Source: Apteryx mantelli
Taxonomy: Eukaryota; Chordata; Aves; Apterygiformes; Apterygidae
Direction of reading: 5' to 3'
DNA length: 64,000 nucleotides
Assembly (NCBI RefSeq): GCF_036417845.1
Contig: NC_089990.1
Span: 2,306,001-2,370,000 of the forward strand
In this document: in pieces, positions 14,401-27,203 of the stretch
How the letters are laid out: each line of letters begins with the position of its first letter
Numbering within the stretch: position 1 is the stretch's first letter
Notes under the pieces: generated by a model
Seen by the model: only the letters and a program-made list of their open reading frames with translations
Told to the model about the DNA's origin: nothing
Databases searched by the model: none
Translations under genes and position numbers: made by a program

Positions 14401-17400
14401 CAAATTATAACCCTGTCCATATGGCCTTACAAAGTGGAACTTCCATAACAACTCTATTTAAGCTAGCTTCAGGATTGCAGAGAAAGCAGAAAGGTCATTA
14501 TTTAAGTACTTTGTTATTATAACTACCAGAAGAAATCCGATGACAAACACACAGTCATCTCAATTTATTTTTAAGTTTAATCTATTTAAAAGTAAAAATT
14601 CCTCTAGTGTGAAAATCCTTCATTTCAGGATCTGCAAATTGCTGGTCTGCTCTTACATACCCGTACTTCCCTTCAAACACTGTTCCCTGTTGGAAGAGGC
14701 AAGCTTTTCAGCAAAGGCGTAGGGCAAGAGAGTGAAACTGGCTCCATTTTCAGTGGTGCCCACATTGGAGAATCATGCGGAAACATATTGTTAGTCTTTG
14801 CTGTTATAGTCCCTAAGCATTGAAGTAATTCCCTTTTATAGTCGTGCTGATCTACAGAGGAACAGGCAGGACAGATGGCTGACATGGACACTAATCGCCC
14901 TTTGAAGAGCCTAGATTCTCTCCATTAGCTGAAGTACCGACATTTATATTGTTTATTCAGAAATATAAAGAATAGAAGAAAACTTGCCCAGAGCGCTACA
15001 CACCTTCACTTGTTTCTGAACAAGCACACACCCATCGGTTCCTCCCGCTCGAATATAGCTACTACACAGGTACGACTGAAGCTGATGCCAAACACAACCT
15101 TCAGGCCCCACGTCCAGACCTCCCTGAAGCCATCCCCCAAAACCAAAGGGGAAAGCGAGCTTCCAAAAGCTCTCTGCCAAGCTGGCCTGAAGCGTGATGC
15201 CAGGATGCCTGCTCCCTACTTATTGCACTTCTGCATCAGAATCAGAGCTGTTCGCACAGGGTATTTTTCCCCATCCACGGAAATGAGACAGCTTTTTTTT
15301 TTTTTAATGGAAAGAAGAAAAAACAAAAAAGCATACTTTCGATTATACAGTCAAACCAACAAAACAAAGCATCCTGTCCAGAGCCTGCAGACTGCTGCAG
15401 TTCGGACACCTGAAGCAGCAAACCACCGCCGCACCAGCACAGCGGCTTTGCACACAAGCGCTTCCGCAGCCTCCCGCTTCGGAGCTGAACCCTGACCACG
15501 TTTTGTCCTTCCCCTCTACGCATCCAACACTTCAGTCAAATCTAGAAGAAGGAAGGACGCAGCTGGTGTCATTTGGCTGCGAACATCCCACACATGCTGG
15601 ATTTCACCTCAGACACTGCCATGATCATTAATGTGCCTGGTCCCTGATGCTGAAACGCTGCTGATGCATTCGTTTTCATGTTAGAGCTCTAAAACAGCTG
15701 TGTATTTATTTCAAAATATCGAGAATTTAGTTTATAGCCAATATCAGTATTTCTCTTTGGCCTTCGCAGCTCCGGTGCTCATTTCAGGTGAAAGGTGAAC
15801 CGAGGATACCGCACCGGTACGGGGCCCAGGGCCGTCGCTACATGCACCCCCCGGCTGCCTTCCCCAGTTCTCTTAACTCTCTCCGGATGGCTCATTAGGC
15901 ACTGTGACAAACAAAAATGCAAAGCACCCCTTCTCCAAAGTAAGCCTCGAGAACATGAATCATCTTTTCCTTTCAGCTTTTGCGAGCAATAAAAACAGCA
16001 TTTCCGGAAGAGTGAAACGCGTAGTCAGCAGCTGGGTGCTGCCTCCTTACCTCCGACTGACCCAAAGGCCCGAAGCTCAGCAGCAAGTGGGATGACGCCG
16101 GCTGGGATCTGTGGGCAGGAGCTACTCCTCACACAGTGTCAGGACTAATGAGATGAGGTCAGGTACGAGGATCATCCCACACTTTCCCATCTCTCCTCTG
16201 GAGGGAGATCCTAAAAGGAAGGTGATCGTTAACAGCTGGCATTCGACACCCTCGTCACGTTCCAGGCATGGAGACACCTGTCATGCTGATGCCCATCCCA
16301 CTTGCAGAACCTTCTGCCCTCTTTGAAGGCAAAACTGGTCCTGTTGCTGGCTTTGCAGCCACCTGCTTGCCCTTGGAGATCTACCTGGATACTGCCTGGC
16401 ATCTGTGGCTCCCCAAATGCCTTTCCTCAACCTAAGATCTTAGCTTGATTTTACCAAGTTAAATGTGTTACCCGCAACTCAGCAACCCAGAGTTTAGGCT
16501 GGGATCAGCTAACACAGGTTAGTCAGATAACTTAAATACTTCCACCTAATTAAGAAATAGAGAAGGCAGATCTGGAAGTCTTCTATTTTCTTAAGTTTGT
16601 ATCAAGCTGGAGAGCAGACAACGCCTCCTCAAGCTCATAGCAGTCATCTCTGCCGCTTTGAGTGAATCGAGCGTCACTGCTCAGATAAGCAGATTATGGC
16701 ATCTGGCGTGTTGTCCGTACTGCTTGTCACATGCGCTCCAGGGGAGGCCAAGCGCCCCTCAGCCTTGGGACATCACTGAACAGCAAGGCTCCCAAGCAGT
16801 TCCCAAACACGGACAGCCAGGCCTTCTCCTAGCTGCTGCCGCTACGTTCCTGGCAGGAGCAGGCAGCAGGGGAAGAGGGTCAGCACTGCCTGCCTCACCA
16901 CAACACAGTCCCTTTCCAAATCAGAGCATGGAGAGGGAGCAGCCATCTCCCTGGTGGCCCAGAGGACCGGAGGATGCAACAGAGGGAAAAGGAGACATGT
17001 AGACAACTGGGAGAAAGACATGAAAGGGCAAGATGGGCTTGGGCAAATCCAGAGGGGGAGACCAGAAGAAAACCCCTAAGAACTAGAGGGAGAGAGGGAA
17101 GTAGCTGGAGAGCAAAGATAACGGGGCAGAGGGAGGTGATGTAGGACAGATAGGAAAGAGAAGCCTAGAACATAAAGCATGAAATTGGAAGAAAGTTTAA
17201 ACCAGAATGAGTCACTTGTTTATAGCCACGAATCCATCGCATACTTGAACTTATCCCTCACAGGTGGCTAAGAAGGAAACAGTAGAGATTCTTAGGTCCA
17301 GAGTCACTGAAGACATCGCCTCCTACACCAAAGCCATCCGGCCCAAAAAGGATCCAGGCTGCCAACTCATCCCCTGTTTTGTTCTACAGAAATGACTGTA

Positions 17401-18238
17401 TGCTACTGTAAGAACTCAGGAAGAATAAACATATCACTGCTAGTATCAAGAAAGCCAGGAAGGCCCAATTTCTCTTGCAAGACCCCACATGTAATCATAT
17501 GGCTTGGGCTAAAAGGGCAGATGGTTGCCTCCCCACCACTACACACACATGCAGTCATTCCTAAATAGTTACCAGGGACAAGAGAGTGGAGTACCCACAA
17601 CAGCTCTCCTGAGCAGAATTTCACTGAGCTCTCATATCTGTTACAGATCTACATTACAGCACACCTTCCCACCAAACTGACCTCAGGCTCCCTGCGGTCG
17701 GTGCTCCGGACACACACACACAGCGACAGCCCTTTCTTTGCAGAGCTTACAGATTGCTGGGGAAGGCAACTGTTAACTCACTATGCTCAGAAATCACCCG
17801 GGGCCAAGGCATCTGCTTCTCTCAGCTCCTGACTGGCATCACCTGACACCAGTTTCTGCAAAATTAGTTCCTCCAGCCCAGTCTAGCCAGAGTCTGCTGC
17901 TATTTTCCTTCCCCAGTCAAACACTGCAATTCTCAGTATTAACCACAGGCAGCATCTCAAGCATGTAGAAGTGAGATACTAAGTGGAGGCATTCACCCAG
18001 TTCCTGCCCATGCAGCTTCTCCAGAACCACTGCTGCGAGGAGGCAGTTCATACATCAGCTTTGAGAAGTCATTTCTGCAGCAGCTGCTGCTCATCTGAGG
18101 CCTCCTTAAGCACAATGGTAGAGTCGGTGCCCTTTATCCTCCTCCCCCCCATCTAGGGAAGACTGATTTTTCTCTACACCATATATCTGCCAGTAGAGAC
18201 AGCCCAGGCTGGAATTAAGTGAGCTCTACCACTGATCT
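8433..18238. other. Intergenic, no gene seen
   Basis: About 10 kb of mixed-composition DNA without a supported exon. Open frames up to 161 codons (15010-15495, +) lack recognisable domains, and several contain homopolymer runs. Contents noted: A and T runs at 8849-8861, 13398-13412 and 15294-15305, a short perfect hairpin at 11334-11356, and purine-rich DNA at 16980-17170. A (CA)-type run sits at 17711-17721. Confidence 0.55.
11334..11356. repeat. Perfect 10-bp inverted repeat with 3-nt loop
   Basis: AGCTGGCTGG (11334-11343) and CCAGCCAGCT (11347-11356) are exact reverse complements separated by CTG. It could form a small hairpin or cruciform. There is no poly-T tail or gene context to assign a function. 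Confidence 0.7.
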
Positions 18239-18660
18239 CTCGTTAAATACTCTGAAAAGCACATCTGTAACACCCAAATCTCTCCCAAGTACATAATTCA
18301 TCTGTAAATTATACCAACACTACATATCATTTTTTCATCTACAAGTGTATCAGGAGGAGGACTCTTTATGAGATCCCTTTTGGCAATGCCAATAAGTGGT
18401 TTGTGGTCAGTTCCAATTAATGTTTCTTTCCCATCAAGGGGACCTGAAACCCTTCCCACCCATGGAAGTTGGCCAAAACCACTTGGGAGCACTGACGCTT
18501 TGTTTGTGTTAATTCCCCAGATATACAAGCTACTTGTCTCCTCTCCTGATCATCCTGCCGCAAATAGACTATGTCAATAAACTCCACTGGAAATGTCTGG
18601 GTGCAACTTGTAGTTTTGCACTTACTGTCATTAGGACTGGGACCTCTTTAATTAACCTCT
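18239..18660 (-). mobile_element. Degenerate Ty3/gypsy-type retrotransposon fragment (RT end / RNase H)
   Basis: Read on the minus strand, three pieces in different frames line up in the order expected for the end of a Ty3/gypsy pol. First comes LIKEVPVL (about 18655), like the segment linking RT to RNase H. Next is ELTQTKRQCSQVVLANFHG (from 18515), like the conserved L-T-x-T-E-x-x-Y-S-Q-I region. Then TDHKPLIGIAKRDL (about 18380-18420), the hallmark T-D-H-K-P-L of gypsy RNase H. Last is YVLGRDLGVTDVLFRVF (about 18243-18293), matching the Y-V-P-G-K...V-A-D-A-L-S-R end. At least two frameshifts and stops show it is dead. I could not find LTRs, an integrase or a gag nearby. Recognition rests on recalled family motifs; the order and strand agreement make chance unlikely. 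Confidence 0.8.
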
Positions 18661-21600
18661 CCCGAGTTGGAAGCATTTTGCTAAGACTTGCTGCCAACAT
18701 CCTTAGGATTTCAGGACTTGGACTGGGGAGTACACAGCATGCACAAATTCCTATTTTTTTTCCCTAATGACACCCATCAGAACCATGCTGACCTGCCAAT
18801 TTTGTTTATTTATTAAAGATAGTCTTTATAAAAGTCTGACCCCTGAAGGCAGTAGAGATGCATCTGAATTTTACACATCTAATTATTTGGGTTCTGTGTG
18901 TAAGGAAAGTGTTTCCCAATGACAAGTGATTGCATTCACATGGTCAGTTTTTCTCTGGTGCTTAGAGCAGCAAGAGTGTCCCCTTCCCTTTTATTCTTTG
19001 CCTTCACACACAAGAAACCACCCAAGGCACAGGAGTCCTATGGAACAGATGGGCTCTGCCACTGCTCTGAGCTTCCCTAACCCACAGAAGGCATCCATGA
19101 CCTTCCCCTTCCTGGATGCACTCTCCTAATTTGACCAGGGGCTTGACTAACAGCTTATTTTCCCACACTTCTCCTAAAAAGCATTATTTATTCATATACT
19201 TAGCTATACATATGCCTTCAGTGAGAAAACAGTCACACTTTGGGCCTTGAATTTCACTTGTTTGCTGCCTTCTACCTCTGTTATTTTCAGTCATCTTCAT
19301 TTCTGGCTCCACATCTGGCTTAGGTGTTCGTACCTTATTTAAGGTGCTCTTTTTGCTTTCCTGAGGGTAGTGCAGCCACTCATTCGGAGCTGAGTACTGT
19401 AGCACTGTTTCATGGCTTGCTCAAGTGAACTAAGAGACTAATGAAGCTGTTAAAGGCAGCAAGGGCCTAAAGAAATGGCAAGTTTCTCAAAATTGCTTTC
19501 TGCTTTTTCTTTTACCTGCTCTCCCTTGGTTGGATACTATCATCACACCCTCAAATACAAATAATACCAAAAATAAGCAAAATGAAGCAAAAAGTACAGC
19601 AACTCAAGGCTACAAAGTCTGTATGGAAAACTGCTTAATGACAACCAGAAAACTCATACTGTTACAGCCAGTCACACAGAGCCAGAGCAACACCAGAGGG
19701 CAGGCGTGGGACATGAAAGCAAGCAGCAATCAGAAACTGAGAGGAATCAATAAAATACAACAGGATGAGAACTGTCTTCTATAAATTCTTCTCCTAACAG
19801 AGGAAACAGAGTATTTTGAAGACTGGAGGAAAAAAAATGTTCCCAAGTGGGAATATGCACAGGATCCCATAAGTAAAAAAAAACTTCATAAAGGTCCTTC
19901 AAAAACCTCAGATCATCTGAAGGCTTCTTTTCCAAGAAAGTCAGAGACACTCCAGATCCTCATACCATATGTTCATATCCAGAATTTCTCCCCCTATAGC
20001 TACTTCTGAAGGTCCTCTTCTTCTAAGCTCACTACCTTTAATCCACCACTGACAAATTCCTTCGATGAAAGGTTTGCTGCCACAAAGTCAAATACTGCTT
20101 TTCCTGTCACATCACCCTGAGCTACAGATTGATCCCTCAGTAGAATTCCCAAACGTGTTATCAACATGAGAAGCAGCACCTTGCAGAGGAAGCACTGTGA
20201 TTCAAAGCAATAGGACACAGTACCAGGAGGGAATTCAGACACATTCGGAGTAAGGGGAGAACTGACTTAAAGAGGAGGAATTTGGAAAGGTCTGCACTTT
20301 TATAAAGGAAAGCAAGATGTGATATTTTAGGCATGGGGGCATAAATACTTCTTTCACTTCTTAGAAGTTACTACAAAGAAAAGGATTAGAAGCTTACAGT
20401 CAGTTACTTTTAATATTAAAAATCGGAGCTGGTGCCTAAGGCATGTACCGCCCTCATGTGTTCAGAAAGAAAAATAGAGGACAAGAGAAGGCACTGACCT
20501 AGGAGGTTCAGCCAGTAAATGGGAACACCACTGTTTTGCAAGATCTACAAGCATTGCATAGCATCAGCTGCTCCTAGGCATTAAGGTCGGGTTCCTGCTT
20601 ACCACTCCAAACAGCTCAGCCTATTTTCCCAAATATGCTTTGAAGAGCCGCATGGAAATAAGGGTTCTTACTGACAACACTCCATTTACTTCTGTTACGT
20701 ACTTACCGGCATGCAACTATGCTCTCCCCTCAAATAGGTGCTGAGATAAATAAAACTGAAGGTACAAGCAGTAGGAAAGCCAGAGTCATTCTAAACCAAG
20801 CAGTTCAATCTGCTCCTCCCATGGGTCTGCCCTTTCCTGGCTTCCCCACCCTGCTTCAGACATGAGAATGAGGCTCAGGTGGGGAACAAACTCCAGGTGC
20901 ACCTGTTTTCTAGACCTCCTTCCATCCCTGCCTTGAGAAATGAGTCATGGATTATCAAAATGCTCTTGAAATTGCACCCAGAGTCACCCCTTGGCAAGTA
21001 TTATGATGGCAGAGCCACAATTCTGCAAGCAGGTAAAAGAAGACAGCAGTATATAAATGCTGGGAATTAGCAATACAAGACTCTTGAAAAACTGAGGTAC
21101 CAAGTGTGCTTTGTGGTGATTTTGCTTATAAATTCCCTGATCCAAAGCCTCCTTGCCCTCAAAGGGAACATGGTCATTATGGGAGATTTTTTAAAAATAT
21201 TTTTAGACTCACCAGTCATTTGTTCATAAAGTTACCAGCACATTAAAAAGTGCAACCAATATGTGATTAGTGTTCAGAAAAAAAAACAAATCTAATAATT
21301 TTAAAAGGTATATTGCAACAAGACAGGCTAAAGTGACTGTTAGCCAAGAAGGCTGAACTGCTGATGCCTTCATTATTGAACACAGTTGTTTGGGAATATT
21401 AATAGGAAAGGCAATCTGAAAGACCCTCAGATTCCTCAAAAACTGAGGTGAAACTGTCTGAACTTCAAAGAAGACACAGTCAAAGGGGTTAAAACCAAAA
21501 AAAACCACCACCCATCAAAATACAAACCTAAGCCAAATCATTTCTCCTTTGAGGTTTACAAGATCATAGCTCTTCTTGCCCCCACTTTCACACCTCTTAG

Positions 21601-22199
21601 AAAGCTATTAATGAATCCCAGATTGAAAACCTAGTGCTTTGCTTGGACCCACTATAACATCACTCTGCTGGATGCCAGGTTTTCTCTTCCCTTTTCTAAT
21701 GAAGCACAGGCATGGTCCTGGACAGCTCTGAGCAGTGACCCAGCCTGCTTCCATCTTGTTGCTCAATTCATGAACACATCCAAGTGCTTTTTCAGTTTAC
21801 CCTCAACTTCAGGACAAGATCAGCTGGCATGACTCTTTTCAGGGGAGCAGGAGCTAAATGTTAGAAACTGAAAGTCTTTTATAGTAACACAGCTGGGTGT
21901 TCTAGAAGGGACCATCTAAAGGAGAGGAAGGTGACAGCCTGGGACATTACTTGTGTTGATGATGTTTGGGGAACAGTCCATTACTGATTAACAGCAACCA
22001 ATTGTTCATGATTCTTTTAAGAAGTCTCCATTCCTTAAGGCAAACAAACAACCCAACAGAAAAAGCTGTGCTTTTTACTCTAGTATGTTACAATACTAAA
22101 ACATGGCAGCTATTCGCTGCACATTAGGATATTGAGTTATCATGACTTGCTGATAAATTTGCTAGCTGATATGATAGCTATAGCCATACCAGATGACAG
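18661..22199. other. Intergenic, no gene seen; possibly more decayed retroelement
   Basis: Low-CpG DNA with no supported exon. The stretch immediately right of the RNase H fossil is where the rest of reverse transcriptase should lie on the minus strand. I could not recognise the catalytic YxDD box or a finger domain, so that part is deleted or too decayed to see by eye. Confidence 0.45.
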
Positions 22200-23775
22200 A
22201 AAACTTGTGCTATGTTGCCTGTGATCAAAATGGAAGAAGTGGTGAGAGTCTGAAACAGAACTACTGTGCCAAACTTGAGCTGATGTCTGGTCATCCTGAG
22301 ATTCTGGCTTGGACAAGAGGAGGTGGGCCAGAAATGACCAGTTAATTCTGTAGATTGTTTGGCATAGACAAAGACTTTATATTTGTATTTGAGGTTATCC
22401 AGATGTGATTATTCAGAAATTAAGTGTAGAGGGAGAACTGAATGAAGGATGAAGCCCTCTCAGAATCCTACAAAATTCAGGGAGAAAGATGAGCTAGAGA
22501 CACAGGAGGAAAACCAGAATACTACCGCATTTTGGTTACCAAAAGACAACAAATACTTCAGGAAGAGCACTGTTGCATCGGTACTGGCTGAGGGGACAAG
22601 GAGGTTGAAAACAGAGTACTGCCTTTAAGAACTGGCTCTTCAAAACATGATTTGACACTTTGACAAGAGCAGTTTGAATAGACTGTCAAGGGCAAAGGAG
22701 GATTAGAGAAAGAGTAATAAGGAAGGAGAGGATGGACAAGGTGATCTCAGGTGATGGTTGTATGTTTTTTCATTTCTATCTGTGGAAAAAATTGAGATTG
22801 TGTGAAGGGAGATTCAGAAGTAGGAAGAAGTAAGGTCTTGTGCAGTGAATCAAGGTGACAAGAAACAGATTATGGGTTGGGATTTGATTAACCTGGAGAA
22901 GGAGAACTGTTAAGTACAACAGCACAGCATTAGCAAGAAAGAAGAAATTACATGTGCAGTGGAGAAAGGTGATGGGATTTTTGCCAGATATATATGGAAC
23001 CAGAAGAAGGGTGTGGGATAAAAGGCTGAGTCTGGAGTTGTCAGGCTGGACCGCACTGCATGAGGAAGGAGCAAAGCCATAAGATGAATCATTGAGGTTG
23101 TGGAGCGCGAGAGGAGGAGCCTGCAAGGAGAAGAGGAAGAAACAAGAGTTGACATTGAAGAAGGTGGCTAATGGGGAAGAGCTGAATGAAGATAGCTGTC
23201 AACAACCAGGACATGGGGAAGAAGCAGAGAAAGGGGTATGGGATGTGGGGTGGTGCATGAAGGTGGGATGGGAAGTGACAGAAATGAAGGAGGTAAAACT
23301 GGCCCTGATCAGAGGCAGGAGGAGCGCCTGGAGGACAGAGACCTGAAGAGGCTGAGAGCGATGAAAGCTTTTCTAGACACGCAGTAAGGATTTCAGAGAC
23401 AGCAAAGAGCAAGGGATAGGCAAAGAAAGCTGATGAAGCAGGAAATAAATGCGAAACAACTGCCAGGTTGGCAGAAACACTAGTGAAAACAAACATAGGA
23501 GATGTAAAGATAAAGGTGGTCTGCCTGCATAATAAGAGTCTCCGGAACTGAGGAGGACAAGGAGACAGAAAAGTACTGGTGAGAAAGAAACACCAAAACA
23601 GATAGTTGCAGAGGGGATGTAAAAAGGTTTGAGGTAGCAAGAATAGGGGGGAAAAGCTAGTGGAAAACGTGAAGGAAAGCAGAAAAACCCACGTCTTTAT
23701 TGTCAGGAGAGGTGCATAAGGGAAAATGGAGGACATGAGCAATGTCAGGAGTTCAGTCAAGCTTGTGCAGAGAGT
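22200..23775. other. Purine-rich (+ strand) / pyrimidine-rich (- strand) tract
   Basis: About 1.5 kb in which the + strand is dominated by A and G, with many GGAGAA, GAAGAA and GGAGG words. This removes stops from the minus strand and produces open frames of 116 and 223 codons (22776-23126 and 23089-23760) rich in Leu, Phe, Ser and Pro. Those frames show no domain and are read as composition artefacts. It ends where the next CpG island begins. Confidence 0.6.
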
Positions 23776-23779
23776 TGAA

Positions 23780-24720
23780 GATCAGGAGCATTGGCGGTTG
23801 CATTGCTGGAGGTAGTTAACGGAAACAGGGCACCTTCTCAGACGCTCGGAAACCAGAGCCGAAACATGGTGTTGGGCGCCACGGCGAGAGGGCCGGCGAC
23901 CTCCGCAGCCCTCACCGCAGCGGCCGCTGTGCTGTGCGGAGAGTTGGGGGCCTGCCCTCCCGCCGCAGCCCCACTCGAGCCCCGCGGCAGGGCCGGAGGG
24001 ATGAGATGGGCACAAGGTGACTGCCTGCCCACCCCGAGGCGGCTGCCCACCCCGAGGCGGCCGCCTCACCACAGCCAAGATGGCTTCCGCAGCCCTTCCG
24101 GCACGTTCCGCCACCCTGGCTCCCCTGGGAGAGGGGGGCCATGGCGGCTCACAGCAGCCTAACACGGGTCACCCCCGGGGCAGCACCTGCAGGGGAAGCG
24201 AGGGGGCTGCGGCACGAGGCACACGCTGCGCTCGCGTGCCGCGGCGGCCACAGCGCGCACATCCCACGGTGCCCCTCCACCCGGCGGCAGGCTCGCTGCC
24301 GTCACCGCCGTGACTGTTGCAACATGTTTATGCTTCAGGTACGTGCTTTCGATATCGCTTCTTTTGGCCCATCTGACACAAAAGAAGAAATACGTGGATA
24401 AAAAAAGAAAAAAGTGACAGTTTTTTTTAAAAAAAGAGGATATCCGAAGTCCTTGCAGCAGCGCCCGCCGTACGCAGCAATGCCCTGTGTGCTCCCTCAT
24501 CCCCGCTGTGAGGCCGGCAGGTGCGCGGCTCCGGCCCGGAGAGGCCAGCGAGGGCAAACCGGCCGGGGCAACGGCTTCTGCCCCAAGCGCACAGATATAG
24601 CAAGCGATGAGTCATTTACGGCCGCTAGCAACAGCCGGCTAGCAGACACCGGCTTCCTCCGCTCCTGCGGCTGACGGCGCTGTCGGTTGGCTCCGGCTGC
24701 TGCCTCGCTTCCTGCAGGAG
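23780..24720. promoter_or_regulatory. CpG island, possible promoter
   Basis: GC-rich DNA with frequent CpG, in contrast to the CpG-poor DNA on its left and the AT-rich DNA on its right. A good donor-like CAG|GTACGT occurs at 24336-24343 on the + strand, so a non-coding first exon is possible. Open frames here overlap on both strands and carry no recognisable protein. No downstream partner exon can be assigned from sequence alone. Confidence 0.5.
24025..24060. repeat. Perfect 18-bp tandem duplication in CpG island
   Basis: CTGCCCACCCCGAGGCGG occurs twice head-to-tail (24025-24042, 24043-24060). It is followed by CCGCCTC, the reverse complement of the unit's end. Confidence 0.9.
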
Positions 24721-26690
24721 GGCATCCTCCAGGGAGGAGGAAGGGCAGGCGGGAGCAGACCTTGGTATTGTTGCCTGTCCAATTATATTTTTAATTAAAG
24801 GAAAAAAAACACCCAAAACAGCAGCTACAGCAAGAGAAAAGTAAGGGAGGAATGAAGAAAACAGGGAGTCGCAGCGCTGCTTTGGGCACACATGCGCTGA
24901 CAGAAGGAAGTACGCTTGGCAAAAATGATTCCCTAATGTCTGCCAGACTAAAAAAGAGGAGGCAGGTGGTTACAATACGTATTTTTTTTAAATCAAGATT
25001 TTGTCAAAGTTAAGTTTCTTGTTTCAAAGCAGCACCTTTTCCTAATTTCACAGAGTCTTCATAACAGTGAAATAATCCCTTGTTCTCCCTGCATCTACAA
25101 ACACATAGATTTTCCCCCCCCCTTGTTTTTATTTCAGCAAGGCGACTTTTAAAATTGGTTTTAACTTAAAAAATAATCACTTTAGGGGGTTTAACACTTT
25201 TGTGTAGCTTCACATATGTTGTATTTCTTGCTCCACAGATTTTTTCACAAAGATTTCAGGACAGGGCCCAGACTTTAAGACATTCAGTTTTTTATACATA
25301 TAAATTCATTTCATTGAGTTTCAGTAGCAGATACCTCATAGCCTGAGGCAAATAACTGCCTACAGAAGAAATTTTACTATCTGAAGTGGGACTGAAGCTT
25401 ATTGTTACAAATAGTCACATAATTAGGTTAAAAGGGACATAAATCTTTACAAAGTCAAGTTCCTTCCTGTTCTGAAGGCAAATTTTCAGCAAGGGAAAGT
25501 CCATTTAGGCAGAGTTTGAAGCTGAAAAAAAAACCTTAAAATAGCAAGTAAACCTAAGAAGCTAATAAGTCACAATTATAAAATAATTTACTCTGAATAC
25601 AACTGTATGAAATTAGAATGAACTCCACAGCCATGTCTGCCAGAGAGCAAGAAACAGGTCATATAGGTAGGAAGGACTAGGTGGTCCCTTTACTTGTGAT
25701 TTCATATTTCAAAGGACAAAATACAGTTCAGTAGTTGGAAAGCCACCGGCTTGAGAGAGACCAGGGCCTAGTTCCTACTTCTGACATTTGTATCAGATAT
25801 ATCAGGCTATAGCAAAAATGGATCTGGCAGCTGACAGAGGACTTCAGTGAAATTTAGGAGCTTAAGTCCAAAACTGAGATCCTATAGTTTCTCCTGCTGC
25901 TGCTGTCTAAACTCTATAGGCACTTCTCACCTCAGCCTTATCGCGGCTCCAGACACAGGGCATGGGATGCAACTTGCATAACTTCAGATGCCAACTAGTC
26001 ATCTAGACTTCCTTTTAGTCACCAGTGAAAAACTGACACTTACAATGGCCACATTTATCTTCTCCTAAAATAGACGTCTAAAACAATCACACCCTAAACA
26101 TACCCATTTCTTTTTGGTAACCAAAAGAGGACTCCAACACAAATAGCTCAGAGCCCCACTGTGTGCCTGAAGTCAGAGGAGGTGACTGACTCACCACTTG
26201 CCCAAAGCACGCCGGGCTTGACCAAGCAACAGAGCACTCACTGTGGCCCTCACAGGACCTTTACGGACTGTCCTCCAGAGAGATGAGCCCTACAGACATC
26301 CACAGCTTGATGGCAAGAGCCATCAGGTCTCCACATAGCAACACAGGCAGTATTTTCTTTAAAAATAAAGAAAACAAAAAAAGGGGTCCCTCTGCTAAGT
26401 GTTTCTTATCCTCTCACCTCAGGCTGCTACCTGCACACAATACTGGCTACTCCAGGTCCCAATTTAAGAGAGCTCCCCCTCCCCAGGGAATACATGGGAA
26501 GCACAGACATCTCCCTCAGTTCAGCATCCATTCCAAAACCCTAGAATTAGCCACTCTAGCACCTAACTTTGAAGCCTGCAAGTCCTTTATCTGCTCTAAC
26601 CCCTTTATTTGGGAGGAAGCAGATATTCAGGCAGTCTCAGGAAGTTACGTAAAACCTCTAGCAAAACAGAAGATTGTCAGGGAGCACAAG
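24721..26690. other. Intergenic, AT-rich, no gene seen
   Basis: Low-GC, low-CpG DNA after the island. It contains a C/T run at about 25110-25127 and a SINE-like scrap near 25740-25800. The 144-codon open frame at 26283-26717 (+) has no domain, signal peptide or start context that would support it. Confidence 0.5.
25735..25800 (+). repeat. SINE-like fragment (tRNA-type/MIR-like body)
   Basis: The stretch around TTGGAAAGCCACCGGCTTGA and GAGACCAGGGCCTAGTTCC resembles the 'A-CC-GGGTTC' section of old tRNA-derived SINEs of the MIR/CORE type, as recalled. It is highly diverged, so this is a weak call. Confidence 0.3.
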
Positions 26691-27150
26691 GGCCGACTGC
26701 TCTCTAACAGAAGGTGAGGGTGACCCTGGTGCCAGCAGTGCCCTCACCAATAGATGCAATACCACCAGTGCTTACCACAGCAGTAGAGCCAGGTGCTGGC
26801 AGCAGGCTCCATCAACAGCCCCAGACCCAGCAAGCAATGACCCAGGTCCAGGACCCATCCACAGAGCTCAGGCAGGAGCAAAAGGAGATGGGGCCAGAGA
26901 CAGGACTGGAGACAAGGCTACAACACAGGTCCAAAGCCCCTCCAGGAGCCAGGGCTGGAGACAACCTCCAGCGTACGACCAAGGGGTCCATCCAAGAGCC
27001 AAGTGCTCACGCTGCAGCTCTGCATCCACCTGAGGAGCAGGGCAGGGCTGGAGACATGCAACCTGCAGCAGAGCCTGGAGGGGAGAGAGGGCCCTGGGCT
27101 GAGCTTAAATGGAGCCCCAGGGCCTGGGCAGGGTGGGTGGAGGCCCCAGG
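26690..27150. repeat. Imperfect CAG/GGAGC-rich degenerate repeat region
   Basis: The + strand repeats variants of GGCAGGAGC, CCCAGACCCAGC, GGAGACAAC and GGGCTGGAGAC, giving overlapping open frames (26714-27187, 157 codons) rich in Pro, Ala, Gln and Gly. It looks like an old expanded low-complexity sequence rather than a gene. A short direct repeat GATTTAGCAT (27181-27190 and 27194-27203) follows. Confidence 0.4.
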
Positions 27151-27203
27151 TGAGGCTGCTCAGGGCCATTTAGGCCTATTGATTTAGCATAAAGATTTAG
27201 CAT

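Noticed and set aside
16140-16230. Possible CR1 fragment (AGGATCATCCCACACTTTCC)
   Set aside because: Does not follow the recalled CR1 end beyond a few words; chance match.
18239-18660. A domesticated host gene derived from gypsy pol
   Set aside because: Frameshifts and stops inside the conserved core rule out a working protein here.
19184-19405. Minus-strand frame near the gypsy fossil as a possible gag zinc-finger segment
   Set aside because: Cys and His spacing does not fit the C-x2-C-x4-H-x4-C knuckle.
23089-23760. 223-codon minus-strand open frame with hydrophobic, membrane-like stretches
   Set aside because: Leu/Phe/Ser richness follows from the pyrimidine-rich strand; no domain, and the neighbouring long frame is in another phase.
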